Part shown: piece after piece, positions 44,284 through 51,491 of the stretch
Layout of the letters: each line of letters begins with the position of its first letter
Numbering within the stretch: the stretch's first letter is position 1
NCBI GenBank assembly: GCA_965215445.1
Contig: CBDCDT010000002.1
Span: 1,116,001-1,180,000, forward strand
Source of the DNA: CBDBLK01 sp965215445
Lineage (GTDB): Bacteria > Bdellovibrionota > Bacteriovoracia > Bacteriovoracales > Bacteriovoracaceae
Reading direction: 5' to 3'
DNA: 64,000 bases
Program-made: the position numbers and the translations under genes
The notes under the pieces: generated by a model
What the model was told of the DNA's origin: nothing
The model's input: only the letters and a program-made list of their open reading frames with translations
Database searches by the model: none

Positions 44284-45129
44284 TCAGGCTTTAGCGGCCT
44301 TGCTTGCGAAAAAAGTAAACTTGTTGCAGTAGAAAAAATTGAGCGGAGACAACATTTCTCTTAAATAGACTTGTTGGAATTTCTCAGAATCAGACTCCCC
44401 CAGAATCTTTTCAAAATATGGCCGCAGTTGACTAAATCGGCCTCGCCATTGCTGATGCTCATGTTTGCGGTCTTCTTCACTGTAAAAATTGGCCAAAACG
44501 TGATTTATTCCTTCGATTCTAAGACCAGAATTAATCAAAACTCTGGGTATCTTTTTACAAACATAAGCATCAAAGTTATGGAAATTTTCTTTAATCTTGG
44601 TCATGCAATGATTAAGAAATTTGTCCTCGGTATCGAGTCCATAAAAAACGCCGTCCACGTCAACCAAAATCAAGCGACCACTTGGCCGTAAAAGCCTATA
44701 AAGTTCTTCACTAACCGAGGCCATAATTTGGGGGATGTGCTGATAGACATAGCGGCATAAAATTAGGTCGTAATGGCCGCTGGGTTTGTCGATTTTCCGA
44801 AGATCGAAGTCGTGGCACTCAATTTTAGACGAGGAAAATTGGGAGCGAATTTGTGGAAGGTCGCGCTTGAGGTTGCTTATTTGATGTTGGGAACTATCAA
44901 CGGCATCTATTTCCAAAGGGGTTTCGGGGTAGTACCTAAGTACCAGTTTGCTTAAAACAGCACTGCCACAACCCGCATCAAGGATTTTCTCACCGCCTTT
45001 AAGTTTAAGGCAATCTTTCGTGATTTCCCTTGATGGGTCGTAGTTGCGGTTTTGGTTTTGGGCCTCAAGCCGTGCGGATTCTTTAACGCTGTCGAGAATA
45101 TAGGCATTTTCTTTTTTGGGTGATTTCAT
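44284..45129 (-). CDS. Class I SAM-dependent methyltransferase, copy 2
   Basis: 281 residues, near-identical over most of its length to the gene at 40590-41498, with the same motif I (DAGCGSAVLSKLVL) and LRPSGRLILVDVDG. Its first 15 residues and its last few differ from copy 1, at the ends of the 779-base repeat. It is preceded by the unknown 201-residue gene, 12 bases upstream, in one transcript. Target unknown; it looks like a small-molecule or protein methylase. Confidence 0.8.
   Translation of the reverse strand: MKSPKKENAYILDSVKESARLEAQNQNRNYDPSREITKDCLKLKGGEKILDAGCGSAVLSKLVLRYYPETPLEIDAVDSSQHQISNLKRDLPQIRSQFSSSKIECHDFDLRKIDKPSGHYDLILCRYVYQHIPQIMASVSEELYRLLRPSGRLILVDVDGVFYGLDTEDKFLNHCMTKIKENFHNFDAYVCKKIPRVLINSGLRIEGINHVLANFYSEEDRKHEHQQWRGRFSQLRPYFEKILGESDSEKFQQVYLREMLSPLNFFYCNKFTFFASKAAKA
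44303..45081. repeat. Methyltransferase repeat, copy 2 (779 bp)
   Basis: Direct repeat of 40672-41450; see the paired entry. This copy is inside the integrative element, the other outside its left end. Confidence 0.8.
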
Positions 45130-45141
45130 AACTCGGCCTAC

Positions 45142-45747
45142 CTAGTTTGATTTTTTCTTTTTGGTTTTTTTCGAGCGTCTTTTATTTACTAAAGAGGGAT
45201 TTATTTTTGCTTTAAATTGGTCTGGTAAAAATTTATTTTTATAATTTTCCTCTTGCCCAGAGGACATAATTTCAGCTTGAGTTGTGAAATATTTTAATAA
45301 AGCTGAGGGGATAATATCGCCAAAACTCTTAACGATAACGTCGCTTTTTGGCAGACCTTTTTCGGTATAGGGGTCTGTTACTATTTTATTAAGTTCAGCA
45401 TCAGTTAAATTTGTGTAAATAATAAATTTGCAAGTTTTGAAATTATAGGCGAGTTCATTTCTCTTGACCTTGGGGTCGTGCTCAACTCCTACTCTCATCT
45501 CAACCGGAGATTTAAACTCACCGTTATTGCTTAGAAATTTAACTTCGGTCTGGTTAGCGGCAGAATAGATGAGGTCATATCTTAAATTAAAATCTTTTGG
45601 CAGATTTAACCCCAATTGAAGGCCTGGAAGCAGGCCCATCATTGAACGAGCAGCAAGGTTTTTGAGAATTTGCTCATCAAGGATAAAAGGCATTTTGGCT
45701 TTCCCTTTAGAGATTTTTGGTGATTTTTTCTTCTTTTTTTGCATCAT
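45142..45747 (-). CDS. Unknown protein with lysine-rich ends, possible nuclease-like
   Basis: 201 residues with lysine-rich termini (MMQKKKKKSPK at one end, KKTKKKKSN at the other) and a central segment YDLIYSAANQTEVKFLSN. The acid followed by TEVKF loosely resembles a D...ExK nuclease core, but that is weak. It is the first gene before methyltransferase copy 2 and divergent from the HTH gene, an arrangement like restriction-type modules. Function unassigned. Confidence 0.5.
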   Translation of the reverse strand: MMQKKKKKSPKISKGKAKMPFILDEQILKNLAARSMMGLLPGLQLGLNLPKDFNLRYDLIYSAANQTEVKFLSNNGEFKSPVEMRVGVEHDPKVKRNELAYNFKTCKFIIYTNLTDAELNKIVTDPYTEKGLPKSDVIVKSFGDIIPSALLKYFTTQAEIMSSGQEENYKNKFLPDQFKAKINPSLVNKRRSKKTKKKKSN

Positions 45748-45791
45748 ATTAGTACTTAATTAACATAATTAAAGTTTGTTTTAAAAAATTT

Positions 45792-45810
45792 AAACATAAA
45801 TATTATGTTT
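45792..45810. promoter_or_regulatory. Palindromic operator candidate
   Basis: AAACATA-AATAT-TATGTTT, perfect seven-base arms, in the divergent region between the unknown 201-residue gene and the HTH gene. Such a position suits an autoregulated HTH protein. Confidence 0.5.
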
Positions 45811-45871
45811 TGAAACCCCCGATTTTAAAAAAATACAGACAAATATTATAAAAACCAGTACCATCAAGAAG

Positions 45872-46321
45872 ATGAGCAAAAAGCTAAACAAGGCCAATCT
45901 CGACGGAGAGTTGGCAAAATTTAAGGAGAAATTGAGGCAGTATTGCCAAAAAAGGCTTAAAAGTGAGCCAAACCGGAAAAAGGCGGCTAAATCAGTAGGT
46001 TACGAATTTAGTTACCTTTCAGCAGCACTCGCACAACGAGGCAAAGGAGGCTTTGAATTTTGGTTCAAACTTCTTTATTATTGTTTAGCCTTAGACATTG
46101 ATGATATTGATGACAAACTTGAGGCTTTTTTCTCTCTGGAACAACCCTTCCAATCATTTACGAATTTGAGCGAGGCAGACGTTATTTTTCAAAATCTTTC
46201 AGAAATTCCCATTGTTAACGAAGATGCCAAATACCAACTTGCTGTAAACCTTAGAGATATGTTATTAGATTTGAATGATAACGTAGTTAAAAGATTGAAA
46301 CGTGAGGGCAAGTTAAAATAA
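45872..46321 (+). CDS. HTH-like regulator of the methyltransferase module
   Basis: A 149-residue protein with a helix-turn-helix-like segment (KAAKSVGYEFSYLSAALAQRG) and an acidic C-terminal half. It is divergent from the unknown protein and methyltransferase genes, and a palindrome lies 60 bases upstream. Probably regulates that module. Sequence likeness to known repressors is limited. The 220 bases that follow contain only the promoter of the ABC-3C operon. Confidence 0.5.
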   Translation: MSKKLNKANLDGELAKFKEKLRQYCQKRLKSEPNRKKAAKSVGYEFSYLSAALAQRGKGGFEFWFKLLYYCLALDIDDIDDKLEAFFSLEQPFQSFTNLSEADVIFQNLSEIPIVNEDAKYQLAVNLRDMLLDLNDNVVKRLKREGKLK

Positions 46322-46490
46322 TTCTTTTAAATAAAATTTCCTTAATGATGCATAGTTCAAGATTGGTGGATTTCCTTTTATTGTGCAGAGGTTCTTTTGC
46401 GTAGTGCAATTTCAAGGACTACGAGGCATAAGTGAGTGAGGATCAAAGATAAAGGGGAGGAGTCACAATCGTTATAAAAATAATTCATCA

Positions 46491-46519
46491 TACTTTAAAT
46501 AATTAATGACTGGTATAAT
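46491..46519 (+). promoter_or_regulatory. Extended -10 promoter of the ABC-3C operon
   Basis: TGGTATAAT at 46511-46519 is an extended -10, 25 bases before the ATG at 46544, with a poor -35 (TACTTT, 46491-46496), as extended -10 promoters allow. Confidence 0.55.
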
Positions 46520-46543
46520 ATTATTGAGTTTTTGGGGAGCAAA

Positions 46544-47446
46544 ATGTCCGATATTTTGGGAAAAATATTTAAATCTCAAATTGAAAGAACATTTGGTAAT
46601 GATTTCGAAGAATTCATTAAGGATTTTTTCTTAATATACTATGGAAATGGTAACTTCATTTCTACAAGGAAAGTAAAAGATGATGGTTCAGACGGAAATC
46701 TAAATTCTGAAAGCGCTATAATTGCTTGTTATGGACCAGGGCCAAAAGCCACGAAAGCAAATTTTAGAAAAAAATCCAAAGAAGATTATTCTCTATATGT
46801 TAAAAAGTGGAGTAACCAATACGTTAACTGGTGGTTCATTCATAATAGAGACAATTCCCCAGACGCTATTAGGCAAATTAAATCTTTAGGAAATAATACT
46901 AAGCTTTTAGGAATAGAAGAACTTGTAAAAATGTTTGAAGATATGAACAAGGCTAAACAGAGAAAAATTGCACGATTACTTAATATTGGCGAGGAATATT
47001 TTGCTAGACAATATGTTAAAGAAATAATTGAAGATATTTTGCAGGCCTGTGAGGGAGATAAGATTTCAATAATAACCTATAAAAGACCTTTGTATATTGA
47101 TGATAAAATCAAGTTAAATTTTTCAGAGGAACAAGTGGATCAAATGAGGGAGGAGTTTTCAATTTCATTAGAAGTGTTTGGTATCTTAGCTGATATATTA
47201 AGTGATTATGAAGAAGATGGTGCTTCTTCAAAATTAAAATCTAAAGTATTGTATGATCTTTCATTAATCGCTCAAGGTGATTTGAAATATAAAATTAATG
47301 CTTTAGTAGAAAAATATGAAGCGCTATTTTCTTACTCTGATGATTACTTATATTACTTAAAGGCTTTTGTTTTGTACTTGTTCGAGCAATGTTTGTTTGG
47401 GATAAAAACAGAACAGGAGAAGATAGATGATAATTCCTCACCCTGA
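46544..47446 (+). CDS. ABC-three-component system protein with inactive nuclease-like domain
   Basis: Begins at the ATG at 46544 after GGGGAG. The first 150 residues resemble an Mrr-like nuclease fold that has lost its active site: FEEFIKDFF, then RKVKDDGSDGNLNSESAIIACYGPG, where active enzymes have a QxK strand. The rest is alpha-helical. In ABC-3C systems this protein is the third (C-terminal) component, acting with a small middle component and a DUF2326 ATPase. The next gene overlaps by 20 bases. Very AT-rich. Confidence 0.68.
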   Translation: MSDILGKIFKSQIERTFGNDFEEFIKDFFLIYYGNGNFISTRKVKDDGSDGNLNSESAIIACYGPGPKATKANFRKKSKEDYSLYVKKWSNQYVNWWFIHNRDNSPDAIRQIKSLGNNTKLLGIEELVKMFEDMNKAKQRKIARLLNIGEEYFARQYVKEIIEDILQACEGDKISIITYKRPLYIDDKIKLNFSEEQVDQMREEFSISLEVFGILADILSDYEEDGASSKLKSKVLYDLSLIAQGDLKYKINALVEKYEALFSYSDDYLYYLKAFVLYLFEQCLFGIKTEQEKIDDNSSP

Positions 47447-47663
47447 ATCTGACTTAACTCAAAATACCATAGTATTAGGAGGTGGTATTATTGAATTGTT
47501 AAAACAATCAAGAGGTAAAATGTTGGTGGATGAGTTACTGGTAAAATTTTTGAAAAAAAGTATCAATAGAACACCTGATCAATTTATGGAGAGTTTGTTA
47601 TTTTTGTATTCTGTCGGAATTATAGAGAAAGAACAGTTTAAGGTTTGTTTAAAGAAGATATAA
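47427..47663 (+). CDS. ABC-three-component middle component
   Basis: A 78-residue protein with a short helical, winged-helix-like form: LLKQSRGKMLVDELLVKFLKK, then FMESLLFLYSVGIIEKEQ. Such small helical proteins, between the ATPase and the nuclease-like gene, are called middle components of ABC-3C systems. Start overlaps the preceding gene with an AGGAG-type site; the ATPase gene follows at one base. Confidence 0.65.
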   Translation: MIIPHPESDLTQNTIVLGGGIIELLKQSRGKMLVDELLVKFLKKSINRTPDQFMESLLFLYSVGIIEKEQFKVCLKKI

Positions 47664-47664
47664 A

Positions 47665-49428
47665 ATGTTAAAAAAGATTTATTCAAGTACAGATTTATTT
47701 GATTCTGTGACCTTCAAAGAAGGAATAAATTTGATTGTGGGAAAATATACTGGAAAAGAAGGAATAAATGGCATTGGAAAATCTAGTCTTATAAGATTGA
47801 TTGATTACTGCTTATTATCTAATTCAGCAGCTAAAACATTTAATCAGAAGAAATTTGATTTCTTAAGAAGCGAGAATCATCTAGTTTCTCTTGATTTTGA
47901 AATTAGGAAAGAAAAGTTTTCTATCTGTAGGGATTTTAATCCTGATTCTGATATTACTTTTATAGATTCTTCAGGAAAATCAAACTACTCTAAAAATGAA
48001 ATTCGATCTGTTCTAACAAATAAATTTTTTCCTGTAGAAAGTGATGAGTTTTATATAGAGGGAGATAAGTTTAGAACTCTAATGAGATTTTTCATCAAGG
48101 ATGATTTGAATAATATAAGAAGAGCAAATCCTTTGGATTTTTTAGAGTACTCAGCCAATAGAGTTGAATTGGCGATCTTAAATTTTTTTATGTATGGGAT
48201 TAAAAATACCGATATCTACACTTATAAAGAGGATATTTTTGAATATAAGGAATCTGGTAAATTGGCCAAGGCGATAGAAAAAAGAGTTTTGAATGACCTA
48301 GAGAAAGATATATCTGAGTTAAAAACAGAGAAACTTAAGGTCGAGAAAGAAGTAGAGAGACTCGGACAATCTCTAAAAAACTATAAATTTTTAGAAAATT
48401 ATAAGCAAGTGGAAGACGATATTACTTCTCTTACTCTCAAGATTAGAGAAAAGCTTCGTGAACATTCAAAAATTATTAAAAAAATTGAGAAACTTAAACA
48501 AAGTTACAAGCGCGATATTGATATAGATACTAGAAAATTAGAACATCTCTATAATGAGTCTTTAGAAAGTTTTGGTACTATTGTCGTAAAGAAACTAAAT
48601 GAGGTTATTCAATTTAAAAATAAAGTTCTTGAAAACAGAGAAAAATATGTTTCTAAAAGGATTAAGATATTAGAAAATGAAGTTTATTCTTTGGAGAATT
48701 CTATTCGTGAGTTTGAAATCCTTCGTTCTGAAAAATATAGAACTTTAAATGAAAAAGGCGCTCTTGATAGTATTAAAAATAGCTATGAGTCCTTTATCGA
48801 GAAAAAAAGTGATGTAGATCAATATAGTGGTTACATCAGTCAACACGATAAATATTTAACTAAACAGTCTTTGGAAAAGATTAAGATTCAACAAGATAAA
48901 AATAAAATTGTCGAAGCGGTCAACAGTTACGAGGAAAAAATTGATGATTTAAGAGTCCTCTTTTATGAAATTTTAGAAAATGCTATCTTTTTAAATGAAG
49001 AATTTGAAAATTCTTATTTTGATATAAAATTGAAATCAGGAGCCGATATTAGAAGTTTACCTTTTCAAATAGAAGTGGAAATTCCAAAAGAAGAGGCCTT
49101 AGGACACAGTAGACATAAGATAGTTGCTTATGATTTGATGGTTTTTCTAAACACCCTCAGATCTAAACGTTTGATGCCGGACTTTCTTGTCCATGACGGT
49201 GTTTTTCATGGAATCTTCAACGGTACTATAATTAATACTCTTAATTATATGGATAGAGAGTTAGCTAATTTTAGGGATGCTCAGTATATTCTTTCATTTA
49301 ATGAAGATGAAATTATACTAGATGAAAAAAACAAATACGGGGAATTTAATTTTAATGTGAAAGATAAGATTATTGTTGTTTATTATGATGATCCATCAAA
49401 AATGATATTTAGAAAGAATATTGATTAG
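47665..49428 (+). CDS. ABC-three-component ATPase (DUF2326 type)
   Basis: SMC/Rad50-like ATPase: Walker A in EGINGIGKSSLIRLIDYC, a long central coiled coil of about 250 residues (LEKDISELKTEKLKVEKEV and on), and the DUF2326 end with KIVAYDLMVFLNTL and Walker B PDFLVHDGVFHGI. ABC-3C ATPases are proposed to sense or act on nucleic acids in conflict with invaders. The 587-residue length fits. This operon is the main cargo of the element. Confidence 0.8.
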   Translation: MLKKIYSSTDLFDSVTFKEGINLIVGKYTGKEGINGIGKSSLIRLIDYCLLSNSAAKTFNQKKFDFLRSENHLVSLDFEIRKEKFSICRDFNPDSDITFIDSSGKSNYSKNEIRSVLTNKFFPVESDEFYIEGDKFRTLMRFFIKDDLNNIRRANPLDFLEYSANRVELAILNFFMYGIKNTDIYTYKEDIFEYKESGKLAKAIEKRVLNDLEKDISELKTEKLKVEKEVERLGQSLKNYKFLENYKQVEDDITSLTLKIREKLREHSKIIKKIEKLKQSYKRDIDIDTRKLEHLYNESLESFGTIVVKKLNEVIQFKNKVLENREKYVSKRIKILENEVYSLENSIREFEILRSEKYRTLNEKGALDSIKNSYESFIEKKSDVDQYSGYISQHDKYLTKQSLEKIKIQQDKNKIVEAVNSYEEKIDDLRVLFYEILENAIFLNEEFENSYFDIKLKSGADIRSLPFQIEVEIPKEEALGHSRHKIVAYDLMVFLNTLRSKRLMPDFLVHDGVFHGIFNGTIINTLNYMDRELANFRDAQYILSFNEDEIILDEKNKYGEFNFNVKDKIIVVYYDDPSKMIFRKNID

Positions 49429-49775
49429 TCAATTCTTTGATATTAACTTGGCAATCCTTTAATATTTAATCTTTAGATTAATTTTTTAGACAGTCATAGA
49501 AACGATCTTAGATGTAATAAGCGTCTTGAAAAAATTTTTATGGGCTAATAATAGGTTAAATCCCATATTAAGAGAAAAAAATCAGAAAAACATAATAATT
49601 TCAAGACGTTGTGGCGGATTTTTTCCGCAAATTTTTTCATTTTTTTCATTGACAGCAAAACATGGCCGGAGCGACAGTGGGTTGTCTGTCCTCTCTTTGA
49701 GAGAGGAAGGCAGCTTTTTGACATTCTAAAATGAGACCGCAAGGCCATGTTTGCTCCCCAACTTAGGAGACGAAC
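49429..49775. other. Gene-free region before the integrase, with an inverted repeat
   Basis: About 350 bases without a convincing gene. Arms AAACATGGCC (49658-49667) and GGCCATGTTT (49743-49752) form an inverted repeat, extended by AGC/GCT with a one-base bulge. Between them is a hairpin CCTCTC-TTTGA-GAGAGG (about 49691-49707) followed within ten bases by CTTTTT, perhaps a weak terminator or attenuator. The integrase start is 23 bases beyond the right arm, so the structure may control it. Confidence 0.45.
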
Positions 49776-50837
49776 ATGGAAAAGATCAGAAGTAAGACAG
49801 GCCAAATCGTAAGCTATCGCGAAAAGGTTTACATCGACGGCAAGGCCGTAACCAAAACCTTTAAACGAAAATCCGATGCTCTGGCCTGGAAACAAAATTT
49901 CAGTGCTGAAACTCGCAGAAGGGAGGCCTTGGGAATTGCCCACATTCAATCCATTGACTTTGAATCTTTTGTCAAAGAATGGGTAGAAATGAAAGAGGGG
50001 CAGGGAGTGACCAGAAGAACACTGCAAAGCTACCAAGCAGTCGTAAAAAATTACCTTCTCCCCATTTTGCATAAAACGAAGTTAGAAAAAATCAATTTGG
50101 GCCTGGCCCAAAAAGTGATTCAACTAAGCAGAAAAAAGGGACTCAAAGAGGTAAGGGCTAACTTCAATTTGCGGGTTTTTAGTCAAATTCTCAACGATGC
50201 CGTCAAGCTCAACTACCTGGTACGAAATCCCCTTTCTGGCATGAGGAAAATCAAGGAACCGCCACGGAGCCTAAACTATTGGACATCCGAACAAATCCAG
50301 CAGTTTCTGGCCGCCAACAGGGACAACCCCTTGTATTCCGTCTATGCCCTGGCCTTGAATACGGGAATGAGACGGGGCGAACTCTTGGGGCTTTGCTGGG
50401 ACAAGGTTAACCTTGATAAACGAAGGATTGAGATTGCAAGAATTAGAGACCGCTACGAACTCAAGGACACGACTAAAACGGGAGTCATTAGGTACTTGCC
50501 CCTCAACGATGCCGCCTTTAGGGTTTTGTCCAAGTTGGCCGGGGAAAAGAACCACGAGGCCTTTGTTTTTGCCTATGGTGGGGGCAAACTGCCCAACATA
50601 CGCCACCTCTCGGATCGGCAGTTTAAAAGGGCGGTAGAGAAGGCGGAAGTTCCCAAAATTCGCTTTCACGACCTGCGAACCACCTACGCCTCTAACTTCG
50701 TCATGGCCGGGGGAGATATTTTTGCGCTGTCTAAATTGCTGGGGCATACCTCAGTGGAAATGACGGCGAAAAAATACGCTGCACTTCATCCCCGTTTTAT
50801 GAAAGAAGTTGTCCAGACAGTACAGTTTGAGCTGTAG
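49776..50837 (+). CDS. int: Tyrosine recombinase (integrase)
   Basis: Integrates and excises the element at tRNA-Cys. The catalytic residues are complete: R199 in NTGMRRGELLGL, H298 and R301 in FHDLRTTYA, H324 in LLGHTSVEMT and Y334 in KKYAAL. A core-binding SAM-like domain lies at about 60-160, and the first 50 residues are an AP2-like arm-binding domain (REKVYIDGKAVTKTFKRKSD). The 353-residue length is typical. AGGAGA precedes the start. The gene ends just before the terminal arm and att core. Confidence 0.93.
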   Translation: MEKIRSKTGQIVSYREKVYIDGKAVTKTFKRKSDALAWKQNFSAETRRREALGIAHIQSIDFESFVKEWVEMKEGQGVTRRTLQSYQAVVKNYLLPILHKTKLEKINLGLAQKVIQLSRKKGLKEVRANFNLRVFSQILNDAVKLNYLVRNPLSGMRKIKEPPRSLNYWTSEQIQQFLAANRDNPLYSVYALALNTGMRRGELLGLCWDKVNLDKRRIEIARIRDRYELKDTTKTGVIRYLPLNDAAFRVLSKLAGEKNHEAFVFAYGGGKLPNIRHLSDRQFKRAVEKAEVPKIRFHDLRTTYASNFVMAGGDIFALSKLLGHTSVEMTAKKYAALHPRFMKEVVQTVQFEL

Positions 50838-50860
50838 CCCATATTTAGCCCATAGGCCTT

Positions 50861-50949
50861 AAATTTTTCTTTTTTTGCAGGCCAAAAACTTAAGAGTTAC
50901 AGAGGTTTACAGGATTTTTTAACGCGAAATGGAGGAGACGGGCGGATTT
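50861..50949. repeat. 89-bp direct repeat, right copy, with attR core
   Basis: Pairs with 41874-41962. The first 65 bases belong to the element's integrase-side arm, the last 24 (50926-50949) overlap the tRNA-Cys 3' end. Confidence 0.8.
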
Positions 50950-51007
50950 GAACCGCCGGCCTTACAGTTTTGCAAACTGTTCCTTTGGACCTCTCAGGCA
51001 CGTCTCC
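50930..51007 (-). tRNA. tRNA-Cys (GCA anticodon)
   Basis: On the minus strand: acceptor GGAGACG pairing with CGTCTCC, anticodon stem ACAGT/ACTGT with loop TTGCAAA (anticodon GCA), T-arm GGCGG-TTCAAAT-CCGCC, discriminator T and encoded CCA. The 3' end is the attachment site of the element and has been kept intact. It lies downstream of the HU/IHF gene. Confidence 0.95.
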
Positions 51008-51056
51008 TCGCAAGTTGAGATAATGGATTGATTTTGGCCAGATGTCAATGCAGCGT

Positions 51057-51362
51057 CTAAACGTCGCGGATGACGTACTTGTCTTTATTGGCGTCTACCA
51101 TTTCCTTGAGTTCTTTTCCGACCTTGAAGAAGGGGACTTTTTTGGAAGAGACTTTGACAATATTTCCGGTTTTTGGATTGCGCCCTTCGTAGGCCTTGTA
51201 ATTGCGGTTGGCAAATGAGCCGAACCCACGAATTTCGATGCGCTTATCTTCGTAAAGTGCTCTGACCATGCAGTCAAAGCAGATATTGACGACTGTTTCG
51301 GCCTGTGCGTGAGTGAGACTGGCCTGTTTTCCCAAAGTGGTCACCAAATCGGCCTTTGTCAT
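51057..51362 (-). CDS. HU/IHF family DNA-binding protein
   Basis: A 101-residue architectural DNA-bending protein. The hallmark blocks are complete: MTKADLVTTLGKQAS, the dimer helix, RIEIRGFGSFANRNYKA and GRNPKTGNIVKVSSKKVPFF. The FKVGKELKEMV end fits the IHF-beta or HU type; which of the two cannot be decided. AGGAG lies before the start. Confidence 0.92.
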   Translation of the reverse strand: MTKADLVTTLGKQASLTHAQAETVVNICFDCMVRALYEDKRIEIRGFGSFANRNYKAYEGRNPKTGNIVKVSSKKVPFFKVGKELKEMVDANKDKYVIRDV

Positions 51363-51403
51363 GCGCCATCTCCTTTTGACTCAACTGCGAAATGCTCTCT
51401 TTT

Positions 51404-51433
51404 ATTTTATGCGATAAATGCCAAAATACTCAA
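51404..51433 (-). promoter_or_regulatory. Promoter of the HU/IHF gene
   Basis: On the minus strand, TTGAGT (51428-51433) and TAAAAT (51404-51409) are 18 bases apart; the start codon is about 40 bases beyond the -10. Confidence 0.5.
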
Positions 51434-51491
51434 TAAAAACCATGACATGACGATAAAGTAGTGAAGAGATTCACCTCAAATGGGGATTTAT

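Larger units (their letters stand above)
41939..50949. mobile_element. Integrative element inserted at tRNA-Cys
   Basis: About 9 kb bounded by the identical 24-bp cores at 41939-41962 and 50926-50949, the latter within the 3' end of tRNA-Cys(GCA). The integrase lies next to the tRNA. Content from the left: a short protein gene, 162-bp repeats, a replication-relaxation-like gene, a methyltransferase with an unknown partner and an HTH gene, the ABC-3C operon and the integrase. Much of it is more AT-rich than the flanks. No conjugation genes are seen, so it is probably mobilised by other elements. Confidence 0.78.

Noticed and set aside
40590..45129. The duplicated methyltransferases as DNA methylases of a restriction system
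   Set aside because: They lack a DPPY/NPPY-type catalytic motif and fit small-molecule methylases instead.
49526..49729. A 67-codon frame before the integrase
   Set aside because: No ribosome site, no family pattern and it spans the hairpin region.
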